NCBI GenBank assembly: GCA_003661775.1
Contig: QMWT01000019.1
Span: 1 to 13,821 of the forward strand
DNA length: 13,821 bases
Origin: Thermoprotei archaeon
Lineage (GTDB): Archaea; Thermoproteota; Thermoprotei_A; Sulfolobales; Ignisphaeraceae
Direction: 5' to 3'
Shown piece by piece: positions 1 to 7,088 of this stretch. The notes beneath the pieces are model-generated. The model saw only the letters and a list, made by a program, of their open reading frames with translations, ran no database searches and was not told the DNA's origin. Position numbers and translations under genes: made by a program. How positions within the stretch are numbered: the first letter of the stretch is position 1; each line of letters starts with the position of its first letter.

Positions 1-215
1 AGCCACGGCAGGAGCTTGAAAGAGCGCTCGTAAAACTTGAAGAGCTCTTCGTTATTCATCGTGATATAGAGCGACAGATTGAGACTTATTTAGATGAAGT
101 TGATAAGCCTATCGTTAGGAAAATTCTTGAGATTTTGAAAGAGAACGAACACAACATCTTAGTGGAGCTTGAGAGGCTCATAAACTCCATCAGGGAAGAG
201 CTGAAGAAGCGCTAG
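1..215 (+). CDS. C-terminal end of an unrecognised helical protein (5' truncated)
   Basis: An open frame runs in from the left edge (first full codon at 3) and stops at TAG 213-215, giving 70 residues. The peptide is almost entirely charged and helical, with leucine and isoleucine at heptad-like spacing (for example ELERALVKLEELF and VELERLINSIREELKKR) and an H/E-rich stretch around ILKENEHNILVELE. It contains no glycine and a single proline inside the helices. This fits a C-terminal helical bundle or coiled coil. The E/H spacing slightly recalls ferritin-like bundles, but I do not recognise a family and assign no function. The stop is followed by 126 bases before the IPCT gene, so the two need not share a transcript. 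Confidence 0.6.
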   Translation, partial: PRQELERALVKLEELFVIHRDIERQIETYLDEVDKPIVRKILEILKENEHNILVELERLINSIREELKKR

Positions 216-268
216 GAGAGACCAGCTTTCTCACGTTAGAAACAAAACTTATTTCTAATCGAGAACAG

Positions 269-276
269 TTAATTTA
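269..276 (+). promoter_or_regulatory. Candidate TATA element for the DIP gene cluster
   Basis: The AT-rich core TTAATTTA sits in the gap before the IPCT gene. Initiation about 26 bases downstream would fall near 298-300 and give a leader of about 40 bases. A second AT-rich stretch near 248-256 is an alternative. This is a visual match only; no purine-rich BRE is obvious. Confidence 0.35.
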
Positions 277-317
277 GCATAGCTCGCTGTTCAAACACTC
301 TTCAAACCTCACATCAA

Positions 318-334
318 CACCAAACTCCTTGGTG
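318..334 (+). promoter_or_regulatory. Leader hairpin covering the Shine-Dalgarno of the IPCT gene
   Basis: CACCAA (318-323) and TTGGTG (329-334) form a perfect 6-bp stem with a 5-base loop. The 3' arm contains GGTG (331-334), the only Shine-Dalgarno-like sequence before the start codons at 339-347. If folded, it would hide the ribosome site. Whether so short a stem matters at high growth temperature is unknown. Confidence 0.35.
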
Positions 335-341
335 CTTAGTG

Positions 342-1106
342 ATGATGAGAGAGGCTGTCATACTAGCTGCCGGCATAGGCAGAAGGTTACATCCTCTGAG
401 TGGTGGTAAACCCAAGTTCCTCGTAGAACTGTTAGAATTTCCGCTAGTAGCTTACCCCCTCGCCACCTTGAAGAACTTAGGTGTTTCACGCATAACCATG
501 GTAGTGCCCGCCGGATGGTCTGCAGAAGCGTCCAAGATCTTGGATAAGCTGGGCTTCGAGAAGTGTCTTGTGGAGAACAATGAGGTTGAGCGTGAAAACG
601 GTTACAGCTTAGCTCTAGCTGAGCCTTGTGTAAATTCTGAAGTTTTCATAGTGTCTATGTGCGATCACATATACGTACCCCGACTTCCCAAGTGTGTTGT
701 CGAGAGATTCTACGTAGATGAGCCAGACCTCGTTGTAGGAGGTGACCCTGCACCCAGGTTCGTAGATATTGATGAGGCTACCAAGATTGTTGCCGACGAG
801 TATGGGAACATAATCGCTATAGGGAAGGGGCTTCAAGGGTACACGCATATCGACACAGGCGTATTCGTCATGAAGAGATCCGTGTTGAGAGTCGCCAGAA
901 GACTTGCAGACTTCAGACCTATAGTCAAGCTTTCCGATGTAGTTGGGTACCTACGTAAAACAGGTTTGAGGGCCGTTGTTGCGGATGCCAGAGGTATTCC
1001 GTGGACTGAGATCGACACTGCAGAGGACTTTCAGGACGTAGTCAGCGGTAATCGCAGAGCAGTGCTCGAGGAAGTTTTGAGCATTGTTAGGAGGTGCTTA
1101 CGGTAA
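342..1106 (+). CDS. CTP:inositol-1-phosphate cytidylyltransferase (IPCT)
   Basis: A 254-residue nucleotidyltransferase of the sugar-phosphate type. IPCT activates L-myo-inositol 1-phosphate with CTP to CDP-inositol, the first committed step to di-myo-inositol phosphate, a compatible solute of hyperthermophiles. Visible signatures are the nucleotide-binding LAAGIGRRL with KPK (about 8-25), RENGYSL (84-90), MCDHIY (106-111), VDIDEATK (141-148) and HIDTGVF (169-175). The ENGYSL and DEATK motifs favour IPCT over GlmU- or RmlA-type enzymes. ATG 342 is chosen because GGTG lies 7 bases upstream; GTG 339 and ATG 345 are possible. The protein is a stand-alone IPCT: in several hyperthermophiles the same domain is fused to DIPP synthase, which here is the next gene, overlapping by one base (TAATG). 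The specific function is inferred from motifs plus this neighbour. Confidence 0.82.
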   Translation: MMREAVILAAGIGRRLHPLSGGKPKFLVELLEFPLVAYPLATLKNLGVSRITMVVPAGWSAEASKILDKLGFEKCLVENNEVERENGYSLALAEPCVNSEVFIVSMCDHIYVPRLPKCVVERFYVDEPDLVVGGDPAPRFVDIDEATKIVADEYGNIIAIGKGLQGYTHIDTGVFVMKRSVLRVARRLADFRPIVKLSDVVGYLRKTGLRAVVADARGIPWTEIDTAEDFQDVVSGNRRAVLEEVLSIVRRCLR

Positions 1107-1744
1107 TGAGGCTCTACTTGCCTAAATCTACGGACGGACCTGTATCCCGCTACATAAATAGACGTATCTCTGGTCCGATGACGTACCTCATAGTGAGGCT
1201 GGGTATTCCCTTAACACCTAATCAAGTATCCGTGATAAGCTTCTTACTAGGTGTAGTTGCAGCGTGGCTATACCTTTCCGGCATGCCTATCGCTGCTGGC
1301 GTGATGGTGCAGATCGCATCTATAGTCGACGGTGTTGACGGCGAACTAGCTCGTTTAAAGAAGATGACCAGTAAGAGAGGTGCTTTCTTAGACGCTGTAC
1401 TGGATAGGCTTGTCGATATCCTCGTAATAATGTCCTTAACACTCTACCTGCTGGTATACGACCGTGCGGCGGACCCTATCCTTGCAACGTTGATAGGTTC
1501 GCTAGCACTCACCGGATCACTCATGGTGAGCTATGTTCATGCACGTGGAGAGGCGTCCGTAGGGATCCACCCCTCCAAGATTGGGCGTATACCCAACTTC
1601 TCATCACGTGATGTAAGGCTATTTGCACTGTTCCTAGGGAGCGTACTCGGTTTTTACGTAGAAACTCTCGTTTTCATAGCCCTTGCATCCTACGCCTATG
1701 TTCTAATAAAAACAGTTGAGGTGTTCCTCCATACAAAGAGCTGA
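1106..1744 (+). CDS. Di-myo-inositol phosphate phosphate (DIPP) synthase, CDP-alcohol phosphatidyltransferase family
   Basis: A 212-residue integral membrane enzyme of the CDP-alcohol phosphatidyltransferase family. It carries the complete signature D78-G79-x2-A82-R83-x8-G92-x3-D96-x3-D100, preceded by a further D75-G76. Several hydrophobic segments are visible (about 39-58, 60-74, 103-120, 128-147 and 173-203). In the DIP pathway this enzyme joins CDP-inositol to a second L-myo-inositol 1-phosphate and releases CMP; a phosphatase then yields DIP. ATG 1106 overlaps the IPCT stop and has GGAGGTG at 1090-1096 inside the upstream gene, so the two are almost certainly translationally coupled. An in-frame GTG at 1094 is less likely because it lies within that ribosome site. 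The family also contains phospholipid synthases (archaetidylinositol or archaetidylglycerol phosphate synthase); the partner IPCT gene argues for the DIP role. Confidence 0.8.
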   Translation: MRLYLPKSTDGPVSRYINRRISGPMTYLIVRLGIPLTPNQVSVISFLLGVVAAWLYLSGMPIAAGVMVQIASIVDGVDGELARLKKMTSKRGAFLDAVLDRLVDILVIMSLTLYLLVYDRAADPILATLIGSLALTGSLMVSYVHARGEASVGIHPSKIGRIPNFSSRDVRLFALFLGSVLGFYVETLVFIALASYAYVLIKTVEVFLHTKS

Positions 1745-1756
1745 GGTGTGTAAGAA

Positions 1757-2626
1757 TTGAAGGAATGCGTGGTTATCGTTGGAAGCTTCACACGTGATCT
1801 GATAGAGGGTGCTAGGGTCATAGGTGGACCCCCTTACTACAGCTCTATGGCTTTGCTTCACCACGGCTGCGAAAACATACTCATAGTAAGTCCTGCTGAG
1901 GAGCCCCATCTAGACTTCGTCCAGAGGACGGGCCTAGAACTTGCAATAGTAGGAGGTTCTGTTCCGGTATTCGAGCTCAAGTATATCAATAACACCGAGA
2001 GAGAGGTCAGGCTTCTACGAAGAGGAACTAGGATAAAATTAACTTCCACCCTACTCGATACAATTAAAGGCTGCGCCGTAATCGTGAGCCCTGTTTACAA
2101 AGAAGTTGATCTAGAGGCTCTTCAAAAGCTTCGCGAATATGCAAATGTTCTAGCACTTGATATCCAAGGTTTTGTGAGAGAGACAACTGATAGTGGAGCC
2201 GTGAGGATTAGATGGAGCGACGATGTTTACGAAGCGCTACGCTATGCCGATCTCTTCCACGCCGATCTATCTGAGGTACCTATGTTCAGATCTATGAATG
2301 GGGCCGCGCAGCACTTAGCGTCATACACACGAGGAATAGGATTGATATCCCATGGCGAAGAGGGGCTCATAGCGTCTATAGCTGGCGAGCTTGTATATGT
2401 ACCTGCTCTGCCTGGAATTCAAGGCGATTCTACGGGAACAGGAGATATCCTGTTGGCGATCACTGCCTATGAACTGCAGCGGGGAACCGACCCCTTGAAG
2501 GCTGTCGCAATGGGTGCTGCCGCTGCAGGTTTGAGAGTTAGCAGAGCTGCTCCCCCCTGGTTTTCTAGATTTGAAGTAGAGATCCTCGCTGAGAAGTTAA
2601 TGATGCGTAGTAGGAGGCTCCATTAG
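1757..2626 (+). CDS. PfkB/ribokinase-family kinase, candidate myo-inositol kinase of the DIP cluster
   Basis: A 289-residue member of the PfkB sugar/nucleoside kinase fold. An N-terminal substrate strand and glycine pair (VGSFTRDLIEG, VIGGPPYYSS, about 7-30) and the C-terminal GDSTGTGD motif (223-230), holding the anion hole and the catalytic Asp230, are both present. An alanine/glycine-rich ATP-site helix follows (250-263). TTG 1757 is chosen for the good ribosome site GAGGTGTG seven bases upstream; the gene begins 12 bases after the DIPP synthase stop, so it belongs to the same transcript. The family contains a characterised myo-inositol 3-kinase in Thermococcus kodakarensis (TK2285), whose product is the stereoisomer used by IPCT. 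With this position, inositol phosphorylation is an attractive inference, but ribokinase or nucleoside kinase activity cannot be excluded by reading the sequence. Confidence 0.72.
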   Translation: MKECVVIVGSFTRDLIEGARVIGGPPYYSSMALLHHGCENILIVSPAEEPHLDFVQRTGLELAIVGGSVPVFELKYINNTEREVRLLRRGTRIKLTSTLLDTIKGCAVIVSPVYKEVDLEALQKLREYANVLALDIQGFVRETTDSGAVRIRWSDDVYEALRYADLFHADLSEVPMFRSMNGAAQHLASYTRGIGLISHGEEGLIASIAGELVYVPALPGIQGDSTGTGDILLAITAYELQRGTDPLKAVAMGAAAAGLRVSRAAPPWFSRFEVEILAEKLMMRSRRLH

Positions 2627-2649
2627 CCCCCTCGTATAGTTACACGCTA

Positions 2650-2659
2650 ATCCTTTTTG
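2650..2659 (+). terminator. Possible T-run terminator after the DIP cluster
   Basis: A run of five T (in ATCCTTTTTG) follows the kinase stop codon by about 27 bases. Archaeal RNA polymerase terminates at T-rich stretches without needing a hairpin. The short run makes this tentative. Confidence 0.3.
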
Positions 2660-2662
2660 TTC

Positions 2663-2671
2663 GCAAAATAC
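2663..2671 (+). promoter_or_regulatory. Candidate TATA element for the M20 amidohydrolase gene
   Basis: GCAAAATAC centres about 27 bases before TTG 2694, the distance expected for a leaderless archaeal transcript starting at that codon. It lies just after the possible T-run terminator, consistent with a new transcription unit. Confidence 0.35.
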
Positions 2672-2693
2672 GTAGCTGTGAAAGGTGGAGGAT

Positions 2694-3887
2694 TTGTCAC
2701 TTGATAGAGAGTCTTTGGAGGAGATCGTTAGGAGAGCGCGTGAACTACATAACTACGTCGTAGAGCTCAGACGCGACTTCCACATGCACCCAGAGCTTGC
2801 GTACGAGGAAGTTAGGACCTCAAGTGTAGTGGAGAAGGAACTGCGTAAACTGGGTTTTAAAACTGTTAGGGCCGCTAGGACAGGGGTCATAGGCGTTCTA
2901 GAAGGCGAGAAATCTGGGCCCGTAGTAGCTCTTAGAGCTGACATGGACGCGCTTCCCGTGAATGAGTTGAACGACGTACCCTACAAGTCCCGCATTCCCG
3001 GCAAAATGCATGCATGTGGTCATGATGCGCACACAGCCATGCTTCTCGGCGCTGCACACATACTTGTCGATGTAAGAAGCAGGCTCAAGGGCAAGGTTAA
3101 GCTCGTATTCCAACCTGCTGAGGAGGGAGGCTTAGGCGCCAAGAAAATTGTTGAAGATGGTCATATAGATGATGTCAGCGCCGTGTTTGGAATGCATGTA
3201 TGGATAGAGCTTCCCTCTGGAACCATAGGCATACGCAAAGGACCTTTCCTAGCAAGCGCCGATGCCTTTAAGATCGTTGTAAAGGGTAAGGGAGGGCACG
3301 GTGCTTCCCCACACACGGCCAGAGACCCTATAGCAGCAATTCTTGACGTGGGCAACGCCATCTATAGGATCATATCGCGTGAGGTAGACCCCCTCGAGCC
3401 TGCCGTTATCAGTATAACACGTATTGAAGCAGGAACAACATACAACGTTATTCCTGAGGAGGCTATGCTCATGGGAACCATAAGGACGTTCAACGAGGAT
3501 GTTAGGAATTATATTGTGAGAAGGATGAAGGAGATAGTCGAAGGCTATACGAAGAGCTTAGGTCTTAAAGCGGATTTGCAGCTGGAGATGGAGTACAATC
3601 CCCCCACGATCAATAACCCCGAGTTAGCAGACTTCGCAAAGAGAGTTCTTGAACCGCTGAATATAGCCAAGATCGTTGAGCCCAAACCTACTATGGGTGC
3701 AGAAGACTTTGCTTTCTACGCAAAGAAGGTGCCTTCATTATTCATAGCCCTGGGTATAAGGAATGAGAAGAAGGGTATAATATACCCGCATCATAACCCG
3801 AGATTCGATGTTGACGAAGATGTGCTGTGGATAGGGACAGCCGTCTACGCAGTACTGGCCTACACCTACTTAGCTACAAAACCGTGA
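2694..3887 (+). CDS. M20D-family metal-dependent amidohydrolase/carboxypeptidase
   Basis: About 397 residues, the usual length for M20D enzymes, which remove N-acyl groups from amino acids or act as carboxypeptidases (the CPSA type of thermophilic archaea). Visible in order are FHMHPEL, the metal and catalytic region RADMDALPV, the dinuclear-metal loop HACGHDAHT, FQPAEEG with the catalytic glutamates, GMHVW, and the dimerisation-domain GKGGHGASPH. Near the end are MGAEDFAFY and a closing HHNPRFD. All expected metal and catalytic residues appear present. The start is uncertain. TTG 2694 lies about 27 bases from a TATA-like element and just behind GGTGGAGG; GTG 2685 is in frame and would add three residues. 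No signal peptide is seen, so it is probably cytoplasmic. The substrate is not predictable, although a D-aminoacylase-type enzyme is encoded 1.6 kb downstream. Confidence 0.9.
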   Translation: MSLDRESLEEIVRRARELHNYVVELRRDFHMHPELAYEEVRTSSVVEKELRKLGFKTVRAARTGVIGVLEGEKSGPVVALRADMDALPVNELNDVPYKSRIPGKMHACGHDAHTAMLLGAAHILVDVRSRLKGKVKLVFQPAEEGGLGAKKIVEDGHIDDVSAVFGMHVWIELPSGTIGIRKGPFLASADAFKIVVKGKGGHGASPHTARDPIAAILDVGNAIYRIISREVDPLEPAVISITRIEAGTTYNVIPEEAMLMGTIRTFNEDVRNYIVRRMKEIVEGYTKSLGLKADLQLEMEYNPPTINNPELADFAKRVLEPLNIAKIVEPKPTMGAEDFAFYAKKVPSLFIALGIRNEKKGIIYPHHNPRFDVDEDVLWIGTAVYAVLAYTYLATKP

Positions 3888-5125
3888 GCAATATCCTCCC
3901 TCAGGGACTTGCAACATTGGTGAACTACCCGGAGATATCTCTGGAACTGTTTCAACATACTGTTTCAACACTACCCTTATTACGTATCTTCTCAGTTTTT
4001 CTTTCCGCAGCTGTGTCGAGCTTCTGGATACTGATCGCTCACAGCATTGCTAAAAGTCTAAGTACTGCAGTGAAATCTCGTCGAAGTCTGTGCAACATCA
4101 CTTCCGTAGATCTGCGCATTACCGCGATAATACCTACAAGCTTCCCAGAATTAAAACTGCTAAGACTGACGATCTCCAAACTTTTAAGTTCCAAGAACGT
4201 AGAGGAGGTGATTGTTGTAGATAATTCCCCTACGCCCAGACCTTATACAGAGCTTATTTCCATGCAGCCCAGATATCCGAAGTTTATATACATCAAGCTA
4301 TTCTCTATACCCACTGGTCATTGTCCAAAACCATATGCTTGTTACATAGGCTACGCTGTAAGCAAGGGAAGGATTTTGCTGTTCACAGACGATGATACCC
4401 TCATCGAGGCAAGTTCTGCAGAGACCTTAGCCTGCACAGCACTTAGGAAGAATGCTTTAGCTTCTCCCGTGCCCAGGTTTGCGTGTACTTCAACAATGTG
4501 TAGAATGCTCGAAACAGTTATTACTACACTTGTCCATGGACTCGTAGGCCTCGATAAGGCTGTCAGAGGAAAATATCCATGGTTTTACGGGTGCTGCTGG
4601 GCTATTCCGAGGAGCCTATACGAGAACTTAGGTACACATAAACAAGTTCTAGGCACTATAGTTGAGGATGCTATGCTAGCACGAATAGCTCTAGCCAAGA
4701 ACATCAAGATAGTCTTTATTCAAGGCCTTGAAGTTTCAACTTATTGGCATAACTCGCTTAAGAATTGTGTAGAGGCCCTGCTACGCAACCTAATACCGTT
4801 TATTGACAAGAAAACGCTCCTTACGCTCTTCTCATTACTTCTCGTAGCGTATGCATCACCTCTAATCCTCGAGGTGCTAGGCTACCTTTCTAGGGATCTT
4901 TGTATCTGCTTAGCGGGACTTTTTCTCTACGTCGCAGCATCCTATGCTCATGTTCACGCCACACGCTTGAATAATTACAGAGCCTACTACTTGCTCACAC
5001 ATGTAGTGGGGGGCACTGTGCTCTTCGTAACTCTGCTGCTATCAACTCCAAGAACGCGCTTCGTTACATGGAGAGGGCGCGCAATCGAAACAACCAAAAG
5101 ATATTGTAAATGCGTATCTCCGTAG
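3884..5125 (+). CDS. Membrane-bound family 2 glycosyltransferase
   Basis: About 413 residues counted from GTG 3884, which overlaps the amidohydrolase stop as GTGA. TTG 3917 and GTG 3920, behind a weak AGGGA, are alternatives. One membrane span lies near the N-terminus (about 31-54). A GT-A catalytic domain follows: TAIIPTSFPE, VIVVDNSPTPR, the metal-binding LLFTDDD (D169-D171) and the acceptor-region IVEDAM with the catalytic-base candidate at 261-262. Three further spans follow (about 310-331, 338-355 and 368-387). The terminal WRGR (396-399) recalls the W-R motif after the catalytic domain of processive GT2 enzymes and ceramide glucosyltransferase relatives. The domain probably faces the cytoplasm and glycosylates a lipid or polymer; donor and acceptor are unknown. 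The protein has about 13 cysteines, many for a cytoplasm-facing thermophile enzyme. Confidence 0.75.
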   Translation: MSNILPQGLATLVNYPEISLELFQHTVSTLPLLRIFSVFLSAAVSSFWILIAHSIAKSLSTAVKSRRSLCNITSVDLRITAIIPTSFPELKLLRLTISKLLSSKNVEEVIVVDNSPTPRPYTELISMQPRYPKFIYIKLFSIPTGHCPKPYACYIGYAVSKGRILLFTDDDTLIEASSAETLACTALRKNALASPVPRFACTSTMCRMLETVITTLVHGLVGLDKAVRGKYPWFYGCCWAIPRSLYENLGTHKQVLGTIVEDAMLARIALAKNIKIVFIQGLEVSTYWHNSLKNCVEALLRNLIPFIDKKTLLTLFSLLLVAYASPLILEVLGYLSRDLCICLAGLFLYVAASYAHVHATRLNNYRAYYLLTHVVGGTVLFVTLLLSTPRTRFVTWRGRAIETTKRYCKCVSP

Positions 5126-5161
5126 CCACGCATCAATGTATTATCCTCATAGTTACGGAGA
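5117..5161. repeat. 8-bp inverted repeat at the end of the glycosyltransferase gene
   Basis: TCTCCGTA (5117-5124) and TACGGAGA (5154-5161) are exact reverse complements separated by 29 bases. The left arm includes the glycosyltransferase stop codon. It may be a 3'-end RNA structure or chance; no T-run follows. Confidence 0.3.
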
Positions 5162-5450
5162 GTTTCTAAACTTGGAGAGTGCGAACATAACTTCCGAAAA
5201 CACAGCAGCACTACGGTAGAAACCATAATAAGAAGTGTTTACTTGGAGGATACCATTTTGCACCTAGACAACTTACGCCTCTTTGCAACTTCTATATGGG
5301 GATCCTTCTTGGATTTCAGACTTCAGTTTCAGTCCAAAGTTTTGTAGTGTAGACCGAGCTCTCACATCATATCCTCTCTTCCGCTGCAAACAAACTATTC
5401 TCCAAATGTACGATGAGCCTATAACAGACATTGCAGTTATTTTACTACAA
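5126..5450. other. Gene-poor gap between glycosyltransferase and D-aminoacylase
   Basis: I see no convincing gene, tRNA or repeat array in this stretch of roughly 325 bases. The frames open here give peptides of ordinary random composition with no motif. The only coding hint is a 29-codon frame, TTG 5258 to TAG 5345-5347, with GGAGG (5245-5249) eight bases upstream and an AT-rich patch near 5221-5230. Its product, beginning MHLDNLRLFATSIW, is not recognisable. Confidence 0.4.
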
Positions 5451-5451
5451 A

Positions 5452-5460
5452 TTATATTTA
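5452..5460 (+). promoter_or_regulatory. TATA element of the D-aminoacylase gene
   Basis: TTATATTTA centres about 25 bases before TTG 5481. That is the spacing expected if transcription starts at or next to the start codon, giving a leaderless mRNA. No Shine-Dalgarno sequence is present between them, in agreement. Confidence 0.55.
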
Positions 5461-5480
5461 GATAGCTGTGGCGAGACAAC

Positions 5481-7064
5481 TTGACCAGGTATGATATAGT
5501 AATACGTGGCGGTTACGTTCTTGACGGCGCCGGAGCCCCTCCTATGAGAAAGGATGTAGGGATTGTGGGAGATACCATCGTTAAAATAGGTGACCTTTCC
5601 AATGTAGAGGCGGAGAAGATTATTAGGGCTGATGGTCTTTTCGTAGCTCCTGGCTTCATCGATATACACAATCATAGTGACCTTGGAGTATTCCTCGTAC
5701 CGACAGCTGATAACTACATTAGGCAAGGAGTGACTACCATAGTTGTTGGTAACTGTGGTTCTTCGCCTGCGCCTCTCACGGATAATAACATAGATGCGTT
5801 CAAGGAGATGAGGAAGGAGTTCTATGAGAAGTTCGGCATTCCATGGAGAAGCTTCTCGGAATACCTAGATAAGCTGGAAGAGTTGAAAAAGAGTATAAAC
5901 GTTGCCACGTTAGTAGGCCATGGAACTGTTAGGAGCGCTGTGTTAGGATTTGAGAATCGCCCGCCTACAGAGAAGGAATTGAGCGAGATGAAGAGCTTTG
6001 TAGAGGAGGCTATGAAAGCCGGTGCTTTCGGCTTATCAACAGGGCTTATCTATATTCCGAGTGCCTTTGCGTCACTCGAGGAGATAGTTGAGCTAGCTAA
6101 AGTGGCTGCTAGGTATGGCGGTATCTACGCAACGCACATGAGAAACGAAGGAAACCTACTTATAGACGCTGTGATCGAGGCTCTGACTATAGGCATCAGA
6201 AGCGGTGCTCCTGTAGAGATATCTCACCTAAAAGCATCTGGCATACCCGCATGGGGGAACGTAAAGAAGGCACTGGCACTCATCGAGGATTATGCTAGGA
6301 GAGGCTTCGATGTAAGTGCTGATGCCTATCCCTACACAGCATCCTCTACAGGTTTGGAGGCACTATTACCTAAATGGATTAGAGAAGGAGGTAGAAGGAA
6401 GCTTATTGAGAGACTTAAGGACCCGGAAATCATTGAGAGGATAAGAAGAGATCTCGAGAGATCAGGAGTCATGGAGGGTAGATACATCGAGTGGCATCAA
6501 GTAGTCATAGCACTTTCAGAAACCCATCCAGAGGTCGTGGGCAAGGATCTTGCAGAGATATCGAGAGAATGGAACTTGGATCCTTTACGTGCTACAGCAA
6601 AGCTTCTCATAGATGATGAAGGGGGTACTTTCGTTGTAATACATGCAATGAACGAGAATGACGTGAAAGAAGTGGTAAAACATCCTCTGGTAGCCATATC
6701 AACCGATGGATCAATAAGGGAATTCGGCAAGGGGAAGCCTCATCCTAGAAACTACGGTACTTACCCACGCGTCCTCGCTAAGTATGTAAGAGAGGAGAAG
6801 ATCATAAGTCTCCCCGAAGCTATCAGGAAGATGACGAGCTTACCTGCAAGGAAAATAGGTTTGTGGGATAGAGGCATCATAAGGCCCGGAATGAAAGCCG
6901 ATATAACGATATTCAACTTCTACACAGTCAAAGATACCGCTACCTACGAGGATCCGCACAGCTATCCTCAAGGGATCGAGTACGTGATCGTGAATGGCGT
7001 CGTGGTTATAGAGGAGGGTAGGCATACGGGTGCTACGCCTGGTAGACTGCTAAGAAAGGGCTAA
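5481..7064 (+). CDS. N-acyl-D-amino-acid deacylase (D-aminoacylase) family amidohydrolase
   Basis: A 527-residue amidohydrolase-superfamily protein, typical in length for D-aminoacylases and related D-glutamate/D-aspartate deacylases. Metal-site elements are visible: GFIDIHNHSD (H63, H65), the bridging-cysteine loop GNCGSSPAP (C92), YATHMRNEG (H219), EISHLKASG (H249) and ISTDGS (D408). FGLSTGLIYIPS and GKPHPRNYGTYPRVL are family-typical. The closing beta-sandwich segment has DITIFNFYTV, YEDPHSYPQGI and the usual VIVNGVVVIEEG ending. Zinc-dependent hydrolysis of N-acyl-D-amino acids is the expected reaction, though members of this family also hydrolyse other acyl or cyclic amides. TTG 5481 is supported by its spacing from the TATA element. 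The gene is monocistronic: it meets the leftward cupin gene tail to tail with only 24 bases between stop codons. Confidence 0.88.
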   Translation: MTRYDIVIRGGYVLDGAGAPPMRKDVGIVGDTIVKIGDLSNVEAEKIIRADGLFVAPGFIDIHNHSDLGVFLVPTADNYIRQGVTTIVVGNCGSSPAPLTDNNIDAFKEMRKEFYEKFGIPWRSFSEYLDKLEELKKSINVATLVGHGTVRSAVLGFENRPPTEKELSEMKSFVEEAMKAGAFGLSTGLIYIPSAFASLEEIVELAKVAARYGGIYATHMRNEGNLLIDAVIEALTIGIRSGAPVEISHLKASGIPAWGNVKKALALIEDYARRGFDVSADAYPYTASSTGLEALLPKWIREGGRRKLIERLKDPEIIERIRRDLERSGVMEGRYIEWHQVVIALSETHPEVVGKDLAEISREWNLDPLRATAKLLIDDEGGTFVVIHAMNENDVKEVVKHPLVAISTDGSIREFGKGKPHPRNYGTYPRVLAKYVREEKIISLPEAIRKMTSLPARKIGLWDRGIIRPGMKADITIFNFYTVKDTATYEDPHSYPQGIEYVIVNGVVVIEEGRHTGATPGRLLRKG

Positions 7065-7088
7065 CCAACTTTTCCATAACTAATAGAC

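Noticed and set aside
4987..5226. 79-codon minus-strand open frame over the end of the glycosyltransferase gene
   Set aside because: It is antisense to a well-supported gene, has no recognisable motif and no promoter or ribosome site.
5283..5465. 60-codon plus-strand frame in the gap, and an overlapping 68-codon minus-strand frame
   Set aside because: Neither has a ribosome site or a recognisable composition; the plus frame runs through the TATA element of the D-aminoacylase gene.
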